A stretch of DNA of 64,000 bases from contig NC_069363.1 in assembly GCF_021730395.1 (NCBI RefSeq), positions 50,087,001 to 50,151,000 of the forward strand, in the 5' to 3' direction. Made by a program: the position numbers and the translations under genes. The stretch comes from Mercenaria mercenaria. Taxonomy: Eukaryota; Mollusca; Bivalvia; Venerida; Veneridae. The notes under the pieces are model-generated. The model had not been told where the DNA came from and ran no database searches. It saw only the letters and a program-made list of their open reading frames with translations. This document shows positions 34,339 to 47,700 of this stretch, one piece after another (position 1 is the stretch's first letter; each line of letters begins with the position of its first letter).

Positions 34339-37300
34339 ATGATGGAAGTCCTAAAACGAAAGATTGGAGAAAATAAGGCAGCCATCTTGCGTGACCTTGA
34401 CCTCACTAGAGATTTACTTGCCGCCTTAACGAAATACGAAGTCGTCAACATTACGGACTGTGTGAAGTTACAGGTAATGGGATAAACGTTATGCAGTCAA
34501 GGTTTCGTTGTTAGTTGTAAGCATGGTCAGAATGTTACTGATTAGATTAAAGGTCATATAATCATAAACAAGATTAAAGCTATTATAAAATAAACTTTAA
34601 TTATAATAAAAACCTGATGAAGGAATATAATATTTGCACAGCTTTAAGTCTTTTCTTTCTCTTTATCTTGTACCTGATCATTACCTAATATATACCTAGA
34701 TCTTAGTCATATGTTAAAATAATTAATTAATTAACTAAGAAAAATATTTAAAATCAATGACTTGCTTATATTTCTAAATAGTTATTTAATTAAAAAATGA
34801 CGTATACAACCAATAAAATTGCTTTCTAACAGCATAACACACAAAGTGTCTGTAACAATATTTTGTCGTTAGGTGATTTATAATAAAAATTTATAAATAA
34901 GCGGTGCCATTTTGGCTACATTAAAACTGAATATTTTGAAAATCAATTTGAATGGTATAAACGGAAAACATATAATGGAAAAAAATAAATATGTACAATT
35001 AATATAATTGTCTCTTTAAAAAAAAAAGAACACATGTGCAAACTACTCTTTACAACACAATACATGGCAGAAATTTATCTTAAATTTGTTATTTCTATTT
35101 TTTCAATTTAGCAAACTGAAGACAAATCTGCTAGAAACTGCGCCTTTTTGGACATCATAGTTGGCAGAAATGATGACGAAGCCGTCTATATTACTCTGAT
35201 AGAATGCCTACAAAAATGTGGACAGAGAAATGTGGCAGCCCTCTTCATCGATGTGAGAGAAGAGATGCAGATACTGAGCCAAAGTAAATTTGTTTTCAGT
35301 TATTAACTCGAAATTAGGATATCAAAGATGCGCTGTATTGGAGAAAAAGGAATTGAAACATTGTAAATCCTAATTATCAGAAGGAATTTTTTGTTTCAGA
35401 TTTTATTAAAACATTGAAAATCACATAATTTAAATATGTATATTGATCACCAGAACAAAACAGAATTTATTTATCGAAAAGATTAAAATTACTTGCTGGT
35501 TTACACACGTGTATAGAGTATCTCTGTATAAGTGAATGTCCATGAAGGAATAACGCATGTTTTTTTTTTCGTGTAATAATATATGCAGAATCCCGAGGGA
35601 TTGGTCGGTACCACAGCTCGGTAGGGCAAAGGTACCAGTTTATCGCAAGGGATTCTGAAGATGTTATAAATTGTGAGGCCGTAATACAGTGCACATGTAA
35701 AGAGTTTTTTAACAGCGCGCGAGCGCGTGAAGCTCAACTTTGCTCTCCTGTTAAACACTTCCTGAAAACGACAAAACAGAAGTTTTAACCCTTATTATGC
35801 TGGACACCACTGATTCTGCATTTGCGACCAGTGTAGATCATGACCAGCCTGTACATTCATGCAGTCTGATCATGTCCTACACTGTTCGCCATTCAGTTAG
35901 TATCTTTTTTGGTATGCACCCTTTTTTACAGTTAGATCTAATAGTACTGTCCAAATTGAAAGATGGACAAGTTCATTATAGAAATTTAGCAGGGTAAGGG
36001 TTAAACTATAGTAAATGTCACGTTTGTTAAAATTGTCAAGTAACGTAATCATATGAGTAAATCCAGTATGTGTGATAATGCTTACAAATTAAATTTTTAG
36101 CTAAAAGTCTATATGGATATCAATTCAATGTTTTACTGAATGATGCATTTCAACATTTCAGTTCAGAGTAACCTAGACGAACAAATAAAACAGATGAATG
36201 ACTTCCTAGCAACAGAAGAACGTCGAGCGGGGATATATCTAACAGAATCGCCTGCGGATGACGATAATGAAAAACCTGCACTGTCTGAAACTGAAGTTTG
36301 GTCTAAAGTGCAAGAAAGTCTTAAACGTTCCCAACAACAGCTGAATCGATGTCAGGCCGTTATCCAAAAACTGCATCAAGACTGCGAAACGGTTGCTAAG
36401 CAGAATGCCGATATTGTGGAACACACTAAAGAATGTGACGCTAAAATAAAAGCGGTATTGTCGTATGGTCGACAGTCTGCCAAACAGAAAACGGTTCCAA
36501 AGAAAACTCAAGATTTATTTGCAAATCTAATGGATGATATAGAGAAGTTAGTGAAGACTCGACGAAAGGTTTTGGATAAAGAGACGGAAGGAAGGAGACA
36601 TTCAACAAGAATTGTTAGACAGTGTAGAGATTGGGTTGAAAGTAGATGTGTAACACTTAAGAAACTGAACAATCCTTCGGGTCAAGGTGTTCAAAGAACT
36701 TTAGAAAATGGAATTGGGGAAGCAGCTGTTAATGTTCAAAGAGCGGCGCCACCTACAAATGACAATGCAATTTTGTCAATTCTTGATTCTCTGCAACTTT
36801 TTGAAAAAGAATTACAAGAATACGTTCATCAAGAAATTATTCTTTCGGATAAATTCAGAACTGAAATGAGAAAAAAACATTTACAAAAGAAATTGCATGG
36901 TTTCAACATACAAGGGATGACTGAAATCGAAAACGCGTTGCACAATTTAGAGAAAAATCCCGAATCTTTTCAAGATAATATAGCTGCAATTAAATGTTCA
37001 GTTCGGGAAATCAACAGAGAATATGGAGAATGCGTTAGTTATTTAAATAAAGTTGATCCAAACAGTGATTCAGCTAGCAGTGAATCATCAAGCTCGTCTC
37101 CAAAACCTGCTAGACGAGACAATAAAGCGACAGCGCGGAATTGGCCTGGAAACTTTAAAAGAACAGCAAACTTTGGAGGCAATTTGACTAGAAGCCTCGA
37201 CAATAATCTTCACGTCGCTGGTCGGGAAAGAACGGAACCTAACCAATTATTGAACAGAATAAAATCTTTAGCAACCAAACATGAAGAGTTGAAAAGTGAA

Positions 37301-37498
37301 GATCTAAATTTAAGTTCTAAATACAGGACTGAGATATCAAAAAGGAAACGAGACATGGACATTGTCTTACAGAAAAAGGACGACCAGATTATGAGGCTTC
37401 AGACTGACATTAAAGAAGTTACAGCTGAGAAAGACAAATATAAGAAACTGTATAATGACACAAAGATCGGCTATCAGAGAAACTACGAAAATAGTTAG
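34339..37498 (+). CDS. CARD domain plus coiled-coil protein (547 residues)
   Basis: Exons 34339-34473, 35112-35283 and 36162-37498 join in phases 0 and 1. Residues 1 to about 90 form a six-helix CARD-type death fold: LKRKIGENKAAILRDLD, TRDLLAALTKYEVVNITD, SARNCAFLDIIVGRND and AVYITLIECLQKCGQRNVAA. CARDs make homotypic contacts that nucleate filaments in innate immune and apoptotic signalling. The rest is mostly charged helix predicted to be coiled coil (about 105-210, 245-325 and 435-545), with a Ser-rich linker near 330-350 (SASSESSSSSPKP). The layout resembles the CARD9/BCL10 scaffold group without a MAGUK tail; orthology is not shown. The gene ends 1.2 kb from the convergent GTPase-kinase gene. 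Two adjacent ATGs open it; the second fits the initiation context no worse. Confidence 0.87.
35785..36004. mobile_element. TTAA-flanked MITE, full copy
   Basis: Ends are TTAACCCTTATTATGCTGGA and AGCAGGGTAAGGGTTAA, an inverted TTAACCCTTA pair. The left half has TTTGCGACCAGTGTAGATCA, similar to the arm of the long-palindrome MITE. It lies in intron 2 of the CARD gene. Confidence 0.8.
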
Positions 37499-37538
37499 AT
37501 CAACCAACTAAACTTAAATTGCAATTAATGTTACTAGA

Positions 37539-37544
37539 AATAAA
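37539..37544 (+). terminator. Polyadenylation signal of the CARD gene
   Basis: AATAAA 40 bp after the stop codon. Confidence 0.65.
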
Positions 37545-38711
37545 AACACAGATTTGAGAAAACCAAGTCATATTCTAAGTATGTCATTGTTGGTGGAATG
37601 TTACCAATGCATACTGATGTTACAATTTTATACAACAAAAATGTACTACATGCATATATTTTAATACATATGTCTATGTTAATATAACTAAACAGAACAG
37701 AACATACTTTCTATTTTTTGTATACACAGATTACTAAAATATGTCCCACCTATTACGTTTACCTCGTTTCTGAATTATCAGTGTCGAAAAGTCAGTGTCT
37801 ACAAAACAGTGGCCCAAAACAACTTAAAGGACACCAAAATTATTAACGTGTCCACCCTTAAAGCACGAACTTCGCGTGGTGTAACTAGTAGCATTAAGCT
37901 AACTAAAACATAAATTTTATATCAGCTTTAAAAATTTCTGAGTTATAAACATATGAACTGGGCAATAATGCTCAATTATTATAAAGAAAAAGTTACTAAC
38001 ATTTAAATTACTCATACAAGATCAATTTCTGTGTTATCTACATATTCCACACAAATTAGCAAAAAATCGAAAGACTACTGATTTACCTAAAATTAGTTTT
38101 AAGAATTTCGTCCATTCACATCCGTATCAGGTGTGATCAGTTGATAAAGATATTGTTCCATGAAAATTATACATACATAATGTAATTCGAGTATACATTG
38201 TTATCAAGTCAATTAAATGTCCTCCCGAGGCACCCACACTTGTACCAAAAATCAATTTCTTACGAAGTCGCCGTCCTCAGGGTGCAGTGCGTGTTCCAAT
38301 TTTTGGTTGATTAATAATGGAAGTATGGCTGTAAATCGTTAATATGATGTAATTTACCCTAAGTTATGATAGCTACTAATCACACCCATGACATCCGTCT
38401 TGAGTGTTAATATTCGGCTACTTCTGTTCGGTAACAAATTTTTCACTATGCTGTAACTATGCTGTTTAAGGGACCTTCTACTCATAAAGTAAGTTTGAAC
38501 TTAAAAAGTTTATCCTGCGAACCAACGAACCTGTATAATTCGTACGATATTGACAGTTTCTTTTCAATATTTTAGACTCCGAACCATAAAATGCCACAAC
38601 GAACCTGTATGATATTGACAGTTTCTTTTCAATATTTTAGACTCCGAACCATAAAATGGTACAATAAACCTGTTCAATTTCTCTTTTTTGGGGGGAAATT
38701 AAGGAAAGCTT
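37545..38711. other. Convergent intergenic region
   Basis: It lies between the 3' ends of the CARD and GTPase-kinase genes. No gene. A 60-odd-bp direct duplication, containing ATTGACAGTTTCTTTTCAAT and GACTCCGAACCATAAAATG, spans 38530-38663. Confidence 0.6.
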
Positions 38712-41700
38712 TTAGTTTTGTATTATCCGAAGTTCGGCCAGTAAGTCAGCTGAAGTTATTCTAGATCTCGGATCTGTCTTTAAACAGTTCTTGACAACTG
38801 GTATCTTTTCTGCTTCAATCACCTTCAGCAAGTTGCGTTTGCGACCATTCTGAAAAACGAAAATTTAACAAAATGATATCATACTTCGTGTAACAGCTTA
38901 TGTTAATGTCTTTCTACAATAACTGAATATTAACAATAATGGCATATTTCACGGCGTGTGTATATGAATTTATACTTTATACTTTATAACTGATTTCATC
39001 GTAGAACAGTTATAATTGATTTCATCGTAGAACTGTCCTCGATAGTTATTTTGACTCTCCTCCTAAATAAGTGACAAATAAAGAATTCAACAAACAATAT
39101 TTATATGTGAATTGAAAATTGGACTGTTAGTGCATTTTAAGAGGAAATAGTTTTTCCCTTCTCCTCAGCTAGAGACTACCCCCGAAAACCTGACAATAAA
39201 GCGAAATTTTTGTATGATTCTATGAAAAAAATGAATGCAAAAATGTACTTTTTCATACTGGCATACCTTTTCAAAGGAAATAACCGATTGTCGGCATTTC
39301 GCTGTTATTTAAAGATAATGAAATATACAAGTAAAATTAAAAAGTTCCCTACATCGTCATAGGAGAGCTGTCTAACCCAGACTTCCCACAGTACTAGCCC
39401 CAGACTGAAAACATCTGAGGCCTTGCTATGAAAGGTGTTTGCTGCCGAGATCTCAGGTGCCCAATACGCGGGTGTTCCTCTTTCTTGTCCACGTGTACAA
39501 CTCTGGAACAAAATTTTGGGAATTTTTATCAAATTATGAAAAAAATATTGATCAAATCTGAAAGTCTATTCTTCACAAGAAATGCGGACCGGGTGCAGTT
39601 TTAGAATATAAATGATAGCAAGTTGTTAAAAAATTGGACGAACGAAAATTTGCGTATACACAGTTACACGAGACCCTAATATTTCGATCAGTTAAAAAAC
39701 ATTCTTTTCTTGTACAACGTTTTCTGCAAAAAAAGAATGAAAATGAAAAATAAAACAAGAACTGTTACTATTAGCTACAAATGCCCCCGAACATTTATGC
39801 CTAGTAATTGTAAAATCTCTTCATCGATGGCAGAGTTATAGACCGGACAGACCATGTTAACGTTTAACCTCTAAGTGTGAACTTGACCTTAGTGCTAGTG
39901 GTCTGGATCTTGCGCATGACACGTCGTCTCATTATGGGGAACATTTATGCCAAGTAGTTTCAAAATCCCTTGATAAAGCGCAGAGTTATGAACCGAACAC
40001 GAAAGAGACCCTGTTAACATATGACCGCCAAGTGTGACTTTGACCTTAGAGCTAGGGGTCTGGGTCTTCCGTATGACACATCTTCTCATTATTGTGAACA
40101 TTTATTCTAAGTAATTTCAAAATCCCTTCATAGTCTTCATAGATGGCAGAGTTACAGTCCGGACAAGAAGTTACACGGACGCACGGACAGTGCGAGTTTA
40201 ATATGCCCACTTTCGGGGGCATAAAAAGCATGATTTTCTTTAATTCTTTTCAATGAATCTTTTCTTTGATGCAGGAAAATCCGTTTAACACCCTGGGGTA
40301 AAAGATGACTCTCGTCCTTTACACAAAGGCGTAAATTGATTCACATCTGTCTGAAATGTTTGCTTAAAGACAAAGCATGATTTTAATCGATTATTTTGTA
40401 GCATAAAGATATATCGTAAGTTTTAAATGCAGATGGTATTAGTCGGCTTTCGAGTAACCGTTTCTATAGTAACCAGACAATCCTTGTTACCACCTTCACA
40501 GACTGCACTCGAGCCGGATATTCCTATCTGATCTTACTATTATTGAATGGCTTCTTGTAGTAGTATCTTTTGCGGCATAACCTCATGTTTTTGGCTATTC
40601 TACAAAGACCAGAAACTCCCATCCTTCTTTATATTACCGGTTATGCCTTTTATATCATTTTTTTCTTTGAAAACTAAGTAAATACCACTTCTTCGAATTT
40701 GGCACAGCCAACATCAGATATGACCACGCTGTAAAGACCAGCAGAAACTCCATTCTTTATCTGAAATAAAATAAGTGTAACCTGTGTCAACGACACCTCT
40801 AAACAGGAAAAAAAACTCGGTACATAGTAACTGATATATTTAATTCCATTAGCTAAATTCCAAGTGTATTAACCTCTTCAACAAAACAGCCTCTCTGCAA
40901 GACACACATTCTTGTTTTCCAGTGGTGTTTATTCCAGAGTGGTTGCACTGACTACAAGCTTTAATGTTTTAGTCATAAGGAAGAGACTAGACTTGATTAT
41001 TTTAATAAAAAGATACCATCTTACAGCATCTTCTTATCAAAATGTATTCTAGTTTGAGACTCGCCTTTTTATATAACAGAGTATGATATCAACCGACATT
41101 CCTAGTATGCATGCATAGATGATATACTGTTTCTACTTGATATAAAAAGATATACATATTGTACTAGCATATACCAAATAATTTGTGGGTTTAACATCCC
41201 TATGAATCACGTTGTTTTCATGTATGAATTTGAGTCCTTCTGTACATTCTTTGGCATAGTGCAGAAACTCCTTCCAGTGTTTTGGGTCGGAAGGTGATCT
41301 TGGAGTGGATATCACGTGTCTTTTCAGGTCGCCAATGTACCGCTCCATGACAATACGTAGGTTGAGATAGCCATCGGTAACCGATGTACCAGTTCCAAGA
41401 AAATTCACAAGTTTGTCATGACGTTTAGTCGACAGTTGTCTAAACAATTATAAGATATAATAACGAAACTTTTTATTTATTTTGTTTGGTTTAGACCCCA
41501 GGTGCCTCTCCGTGCATTATTTCATCACGAGCGGGCACCTGGGTAGAACCACTGACCTTCCGTAAGCCAGCTGGATGGATTCCTCACATAACGGAATTAG
41601 TTAAAGCTAAGAAATATTTGTAAAACTTCACTAAAATTTTACCCTGCATATATACATTCCACGGAAAATGAAGTTATGAACCAAGATAAAGTTTGTGATA

Positions 41701-44700
41701 AACCATATTATAAGTTACCATCAGACATACATAGGTTTGCCTAATCTGCCTGTGATGACATAATTGTTTTGTTTTTGTTTCTAATATATTATTTTAGCTG
41801 TTCCTGGTAAGCTAAAGACTAAATCATGTCGTTGTTGAAAAATATCAACTACGAATGTAAGAAAATTGGGAAAATACAAACGTGCAACGCAGTTAAAATG
41901 TACTGTAACTAAAACAATCTCGTACTCGGGGGCCTCCGTGGCCGAATGGTTAAGGTCGCTGACTTCAAATCACTTGCCCCTCACCGATGTGGGTTCGAGC
42001 CTCACTCGTAGGGTTGCATGGCGAGAAAGCCATCCAGCTGGCTAATGGAAGGTCGGTGGTTTTACCCAGGTGCCCAACCGTGATGAAATAATGCACGGAG
42101 GGGCAGTGCACCTGTGTTCTTCTTCCACCATCAAAGCTGGAAAGTCGCCACATGACCTATAAATGTGTCGGTGCGACGTTAAACCCAACAAAAACAAACA
42201 AAAAAGACAATCACGTACATAATATCGTAAACATAAAAAAAACACAACCACACATTTACCGTAAACGAAAACGTTTTGAAAATATCGTAAACAAATTTGT
42301 TGTAGGGAGGACTAAAACACCTGTTGTGCTAAAACAACAACAAACTTACCGTAAATAGAAACATTCCCTGTACGCATCAACCTCTGTCGGTAGATCTATG
42401 CTTCTATCGGAAGGTTCGAGCTTACATCGGAACTCTTTAACGGCCACAGGCTTCTTAAATTCGAATCGATCTGAAACAATATAACAATATCATATGGAGT
42501 GACATAATCAGGCTAATTAAACAGATATTTTAATATGTTCAGTTAGCAGTAAGATGATTTAGCACAACTCAATGTTGAACAGGCGCTTTAGTCCTCCTTA
42601 CCAAAACCCCAGTTTGATCATTTGATAATAATAAAATTAATTGCAACTGATAAAGTATAAGATTATACTAATTAAATACAATAATTGCAGCATTCATTTT
42701 TGTCATGATCTGTTATTAACTAGGTTATGTACATAAAGGTCCTAACTTGAGAGTTTCGCTTCATATGTGCAGGCGTTTCTTCCTTGATCAATGGTGCATC
42801 TGATATTTTCATTGTTGAAAACCCAGTTGATATCATCTTTTTCAGTAAACTCATGCTTCATAACGCTTTCCACATAAAATTTCATCATGGTGGTGATGAA
42901 ACGTTTTGAGCATTTCTGACTTGGTTCACTTTTATGACATGTCATTTCCTGTAGTAGTTCTATGACCTGTATAACTTTTTCTGTCTGGTCAATAATAACT
43001 TTCTTCTTTGACTCTCCAAAGAAATATGTGTAAAGCGGCGACTCCGGTAACTCACTTTTGCCCTTCAGTTCCTTCTTCGATATGTCCAAAATTCTTTTTG
43101 TCTCCCCTTTCATAAATTCAATTTCTTTAGCTTTGAATTTTCTTCTCTTTGCCTCATTGACTGCTCCTTGAATATCTTCCACGACAAACTTTCCGAAAAG
43201 TCCTAATGGAATAATTGGAGCTGCCATAAATATTAACGGATTAATAGCTGGTAGCGCTCGAATACCTGCGCTTAATACAACAGGCATAAGTAACGCATAA
43301 ATACCGTTTCTTAAATTTGCTTCGTCTCTTTTCATCTCCTCAAGACCAGATATTCCCGACTGTAGCTTTCCCATTCTTTCTTCTATATCTTTATATATTT
43401 TTCCTAACTCCTTTTCGTGTTGCTGTCTTAATTTTGTAGTCGCGGATGTAACTTCACGTTCAACTTTTTCGGCTATCAATGTATGTATTATTCCAGAAAG
43501 TTCTCCCCAGTCGATTTCTGCATTCGGAATTCTTGTATTGATTTCATTCAAGTCAAATTGTATTTTTTGCAAACCTTTTTCATTCCGTAAAAGGACATCT
43601 CTCAGTTCGTTCCATGCCTTCCTACGTACATCAACATCAGACAATTCTCTTACATCTCCTTGCAGAACCATTGCTTCCTCCTTGGTTGTTTTAAGCAAGT
43701 TATCTAACTTGTAAACAACTGGAGAAGACTCTTGTCCAAGCTTAGCCAGGGTATGAGCAATTTCCAACATCCTCAGAAGCCAACTGCAAACAAACAATTA
43801 AACGAAGTTATGTTCGCAGTCATAGCAGAAGAATTTAAGAGGTGGACTTTTTGGGATATGATAGCTTCAGTAACCGCTAAATCTAAATAAACTTACATAC
43901 AATGTTCCTCAAGTGTAATTCGCATTGTCTGTAACAGAAAGTCTTGTATCTGATGTTTTCTCTTGGTATCTTCCACATGGTCTCTCAATTCCTGCATAAG
44001 AACAAGTAATGTGTAATATGTCGGAAAATTTATTTAAAAATGCTTAATAGTTCCTGATCAGGTTAGTCCTCCTCGCTATTTGAAAATGCTTACCTGACGC
44101 TGAACATTCATATTGCAATGATAATCATGAAGCAGGCAAAGATCAATTTCTTTTAGTGAAACTTGTAAATACTTTGGTGATAACATTGAATTTAAAATCA
44201 ATACAAGTATCTTTAATTTGAAACATTAGAGTCTAACTTAACAGACCACATGGTCGTTGAAATAGACGCAGTAATAAAGAAAGTAACGATATCTATTAAA
44301 TTAATTTTCTTACTTTGTTTGCTTGAAATAGAAGCACGTGTTCTTTGCGAGTCAACGGCCAAGTTTCGGTTAGCTTTTGAAGAACTTCTTCCATCAGTTT
44401 CTCTGACGCTTCTCTGTCCCCCATAACAACATCTGCTTTGTTGGCAACAAAAAGAGATAGGTCAGGGTTCAGATCCATATTTCTTCTTTTAAAGACTTTT
44501 TCTACATCATGCATCAACGCTTTTACCTGCAATACGAAAGAACACACTTACGTTACGTTTACATAATTTGCAGCGCCATTGCTAATCTATTATTATTTAA
44601 CATTAATATTTCTACAGGAATTTTAGTTATTTTTCATTCAAACACAAGTTCTTTGGACAGACGGCACATGCACAGTTTATATTTCACCACAAAAATTGAT

Positions 44701-47700
44701 ATTGGAACTTAAGTTAGTCAATGTCAGTCCAATATTGACATAATAAAAGTGTCTTAACTTGATGTCCACTCATTATATACATTGTAATTACCCCACGTTT
44801 CTTTATGCCAGTATCTTTATTTGTGTCGAGGATGAATATAAATGACTGGGATCTTGCAACTTCGCCAATCATGCCAGTATATTCGGGGCTGTCTTTCTCG
44901 TTATCTTGTAGGTCTATACCAGGACAGTCAAAAAATACAAACTGAAACGCAGGTATCTGAAACATGGAGTGCACAAAGAGGGTTACCTTGTTGATTTCCC
45001 TGATTTTGTTAAAGATTATTTTGCTTGCATAACTACCCTTTAGTTATTTTATTTGCAAGGTTTTAAACCGTTACAGTTATTGCTCAACTTAACTTTTCAC
45101 TTAGCAGCTTGAAATACTAAGTGCTTTTAACTTGTTTAACTTTGTACAGGCAAAGCCCCAGAAGATTTTCTCCGAATGATATGTATTCATTGTTTTTTTA
45201 AGGATTTTACTTTCTGTTTTAACACATTAAACGTACATAAACTATTATTGAAGACAGAAAATCCCAGTTAAATCTTTCAAACACATTCATTCTCTTGTTT
45301 TGGTGATGTAGATGTAGATTGTAAACAAAATCCCATAAAATCAGGGTTTGATATGTGCTAATTGCTTTTTGCTACTTGCATCCCATGTTTTACTGTTTGT
45401 GCTTTGCTTTTTGCGTTTTGCTTTTCGACGGTTGTGTTTAAGATACAGTTCATGCTGCTGAAGTTCAAGATCTGCTTGATTTTTATTTTTAGAAACTGCT
45501 TTACGTAAACGTTTAACATAGTAATATAATTGAATGTAATATTTCCTTTTAGATAAAAAGCACAATTAATCTGACTGACGTACACAATCTTATTAATGTA
45601 GCATTTTAGGAGAACACACACACAAATGTAAACGCAAAAGCAAATAGCAAAGAGCAAAACGCAAGAAACAAAAAGCAAAACGCAAGAAAAAAAGAACAAA
45701 ACACAAGAAGCAAATAGCAAAACACAAGAAGCAAATAGCAAAAACATGTCGCGACGAGATTCCTAAAAATGGCTAACTATTCCAAAATAGGCCCGGTAAT
45801 TGCAAGAAAAACAAATACATGTGTACTATCTGGCTTTTGGCTAAGTTAGTGAAAATTTGTAAGAACTGCTCAAGTTAGAAAGCGGACAACTTTAGTGAAC
45901 GCTGCCCGCCGCCGCAGGTGTTCCAGTAAAACAACTACGTTCTGTTTCATGAGCGTATAAAAAGTAGACAACAAAAGACATGATTTCCATAAAATACAAC
46001 TGAGTTCATGGCCTCAGTTTAAGAGCTCATTAATTCAATATTTTAAAAGCCCTTGTAGACATCTTTATAGCTTTTAGTCGATGTGTATGTTATTTCTTTT
46101 AAAAAGCAAAACGCAATACAGCAAAGGGCAAAAAGGAAAGCGCATAACGCAAAAAGCAAATAGCAAACAGCATGTCGCACCGGGATTCTATACTATCGCA
46201 GGTGTCTTCAAATTACTATGAAATATTCAGACTATTTTTAGAAGGATGATATTGGTGAAAACAAAAGGAACTAAATATGGCGGAAACATTTCCATAAAAA
46301 AGCAATTTATAATGCAACATAGAGCATTGTGTTAAAAGTTACCTGACTGGTGGCTTCTCCTTCAACTGAAGAAATATTTTCATTCCCAGCTGCTTCCTGA
46401 ATATTTTGATCTGCTGAATCTTGTTGATGTCGTTGTTTTACATACGTTTGGTTGGTGTCATCATCAGCTTCAGACGGGTGTCCATTATCATTAGATCTTT
46501 GTCTGTGTTTATGATCAGTTCCGGCATCATTGTTCTGCTCTTCAGCATCAGATGTGTACTCATGTTCTTTATTTCCTTGTCTGTCTGTATGGCAGTTTCC
46601 AGCGGCGTTATGCTCGTGATTACTTTGGTAACTTGCTGGTGCAGATTCACTGGTTCGTTCTACCGATGCTCCAGTAGGAACATTTATGCCTGCATTGTCT
46701 TGTGTAAGAACTTCTATTGCTATTGGTTTGCTTTTATGCAACTGGGGACCTTCTGTTTCATTGCTTTGGAATGATGTTTCGTCCTTTGAAGTAGCAACTT
46801 CTTTCCGATCAGTTTGGTCCGGGTCACGAGCTTCAGCTTGATCGCTCGTGTTAAAGCTACTGGCATGCGGCTTCTGGATATACAATAAACGTCAAATGTA
46901 ATTAACGACAAACGATCTCCAAAGTGATGTTTACGTTTTATTAATGTTTCAAATATATCTGGTATTCTTAAAAATTATCAGCAAATATGTATGTGATTAA
47001 TGCTGAAACAGAACTTTTAAATATAGTATTGATGTTCAAAAATGTTTTTAATATATATTGAACAAAACAGCTAACCCGCCATTTGTTATTTTGCAAATAC
47101 AATGTATCTTAAAAATCTTGAAATTGAATGTACTTTTTCGCTGATATTTTTTTCAATATTTCAATAAAATTAAACAATGACATCTTATGAATACATTCGT
47201 TTTCCGACTCAACTCAGTAATGTAAAGACAGAAAAATACACCAGAATATCTAAAATTTACATTCTGAAGCTAAACGTTATGAGGGAAGAAAATGGCATCA
47301 AAAACTAAATAACTTTATTTGATATGTGTATGGTGTTTACGCATTTTCTTGTAAAATATCAAAATCTATTCATCTGTATTCTTATAAATAGTATCCAATA
47401 CATTTCTTGTGGGTATTTGTGACTTTTTTTTAGACATGGGATGTGGTAATAAAACAAATAAGATTGTACCTAGGCGTGAATTGATATTTTTTTAAATTTT
47501 GAGATGTTTTCAAACTGTTTAATTTCAGTAATTTTTCGGATATTGGCAAAAGACTAAATAGCAGGTTAGCTGTTTTGTTCAGTAATCGGCAGCAGAGGAC
47601 AAGGCGCCTTGAAATGATGAGAATGAATGGTTTGGCAGTATTTGCCGAAGTAAATAGATAACAACTAAACGAGAGCGGGTGGAATTCTGATTTTGAATGT

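Noticed and set aside
45341-45747. Frames rich in Phe/Cys/Leu or Lys/Gln
   Set aside because: They arise from GCAAAACGCAA-type low-complexity arrays in an intron.
46421-46774. 117-codon plus-strand frame
   Set aside because: It is the antisense shadow of exon 5 of the GTPase-kinase gene, whose splice sites and phases fit the minus strand.
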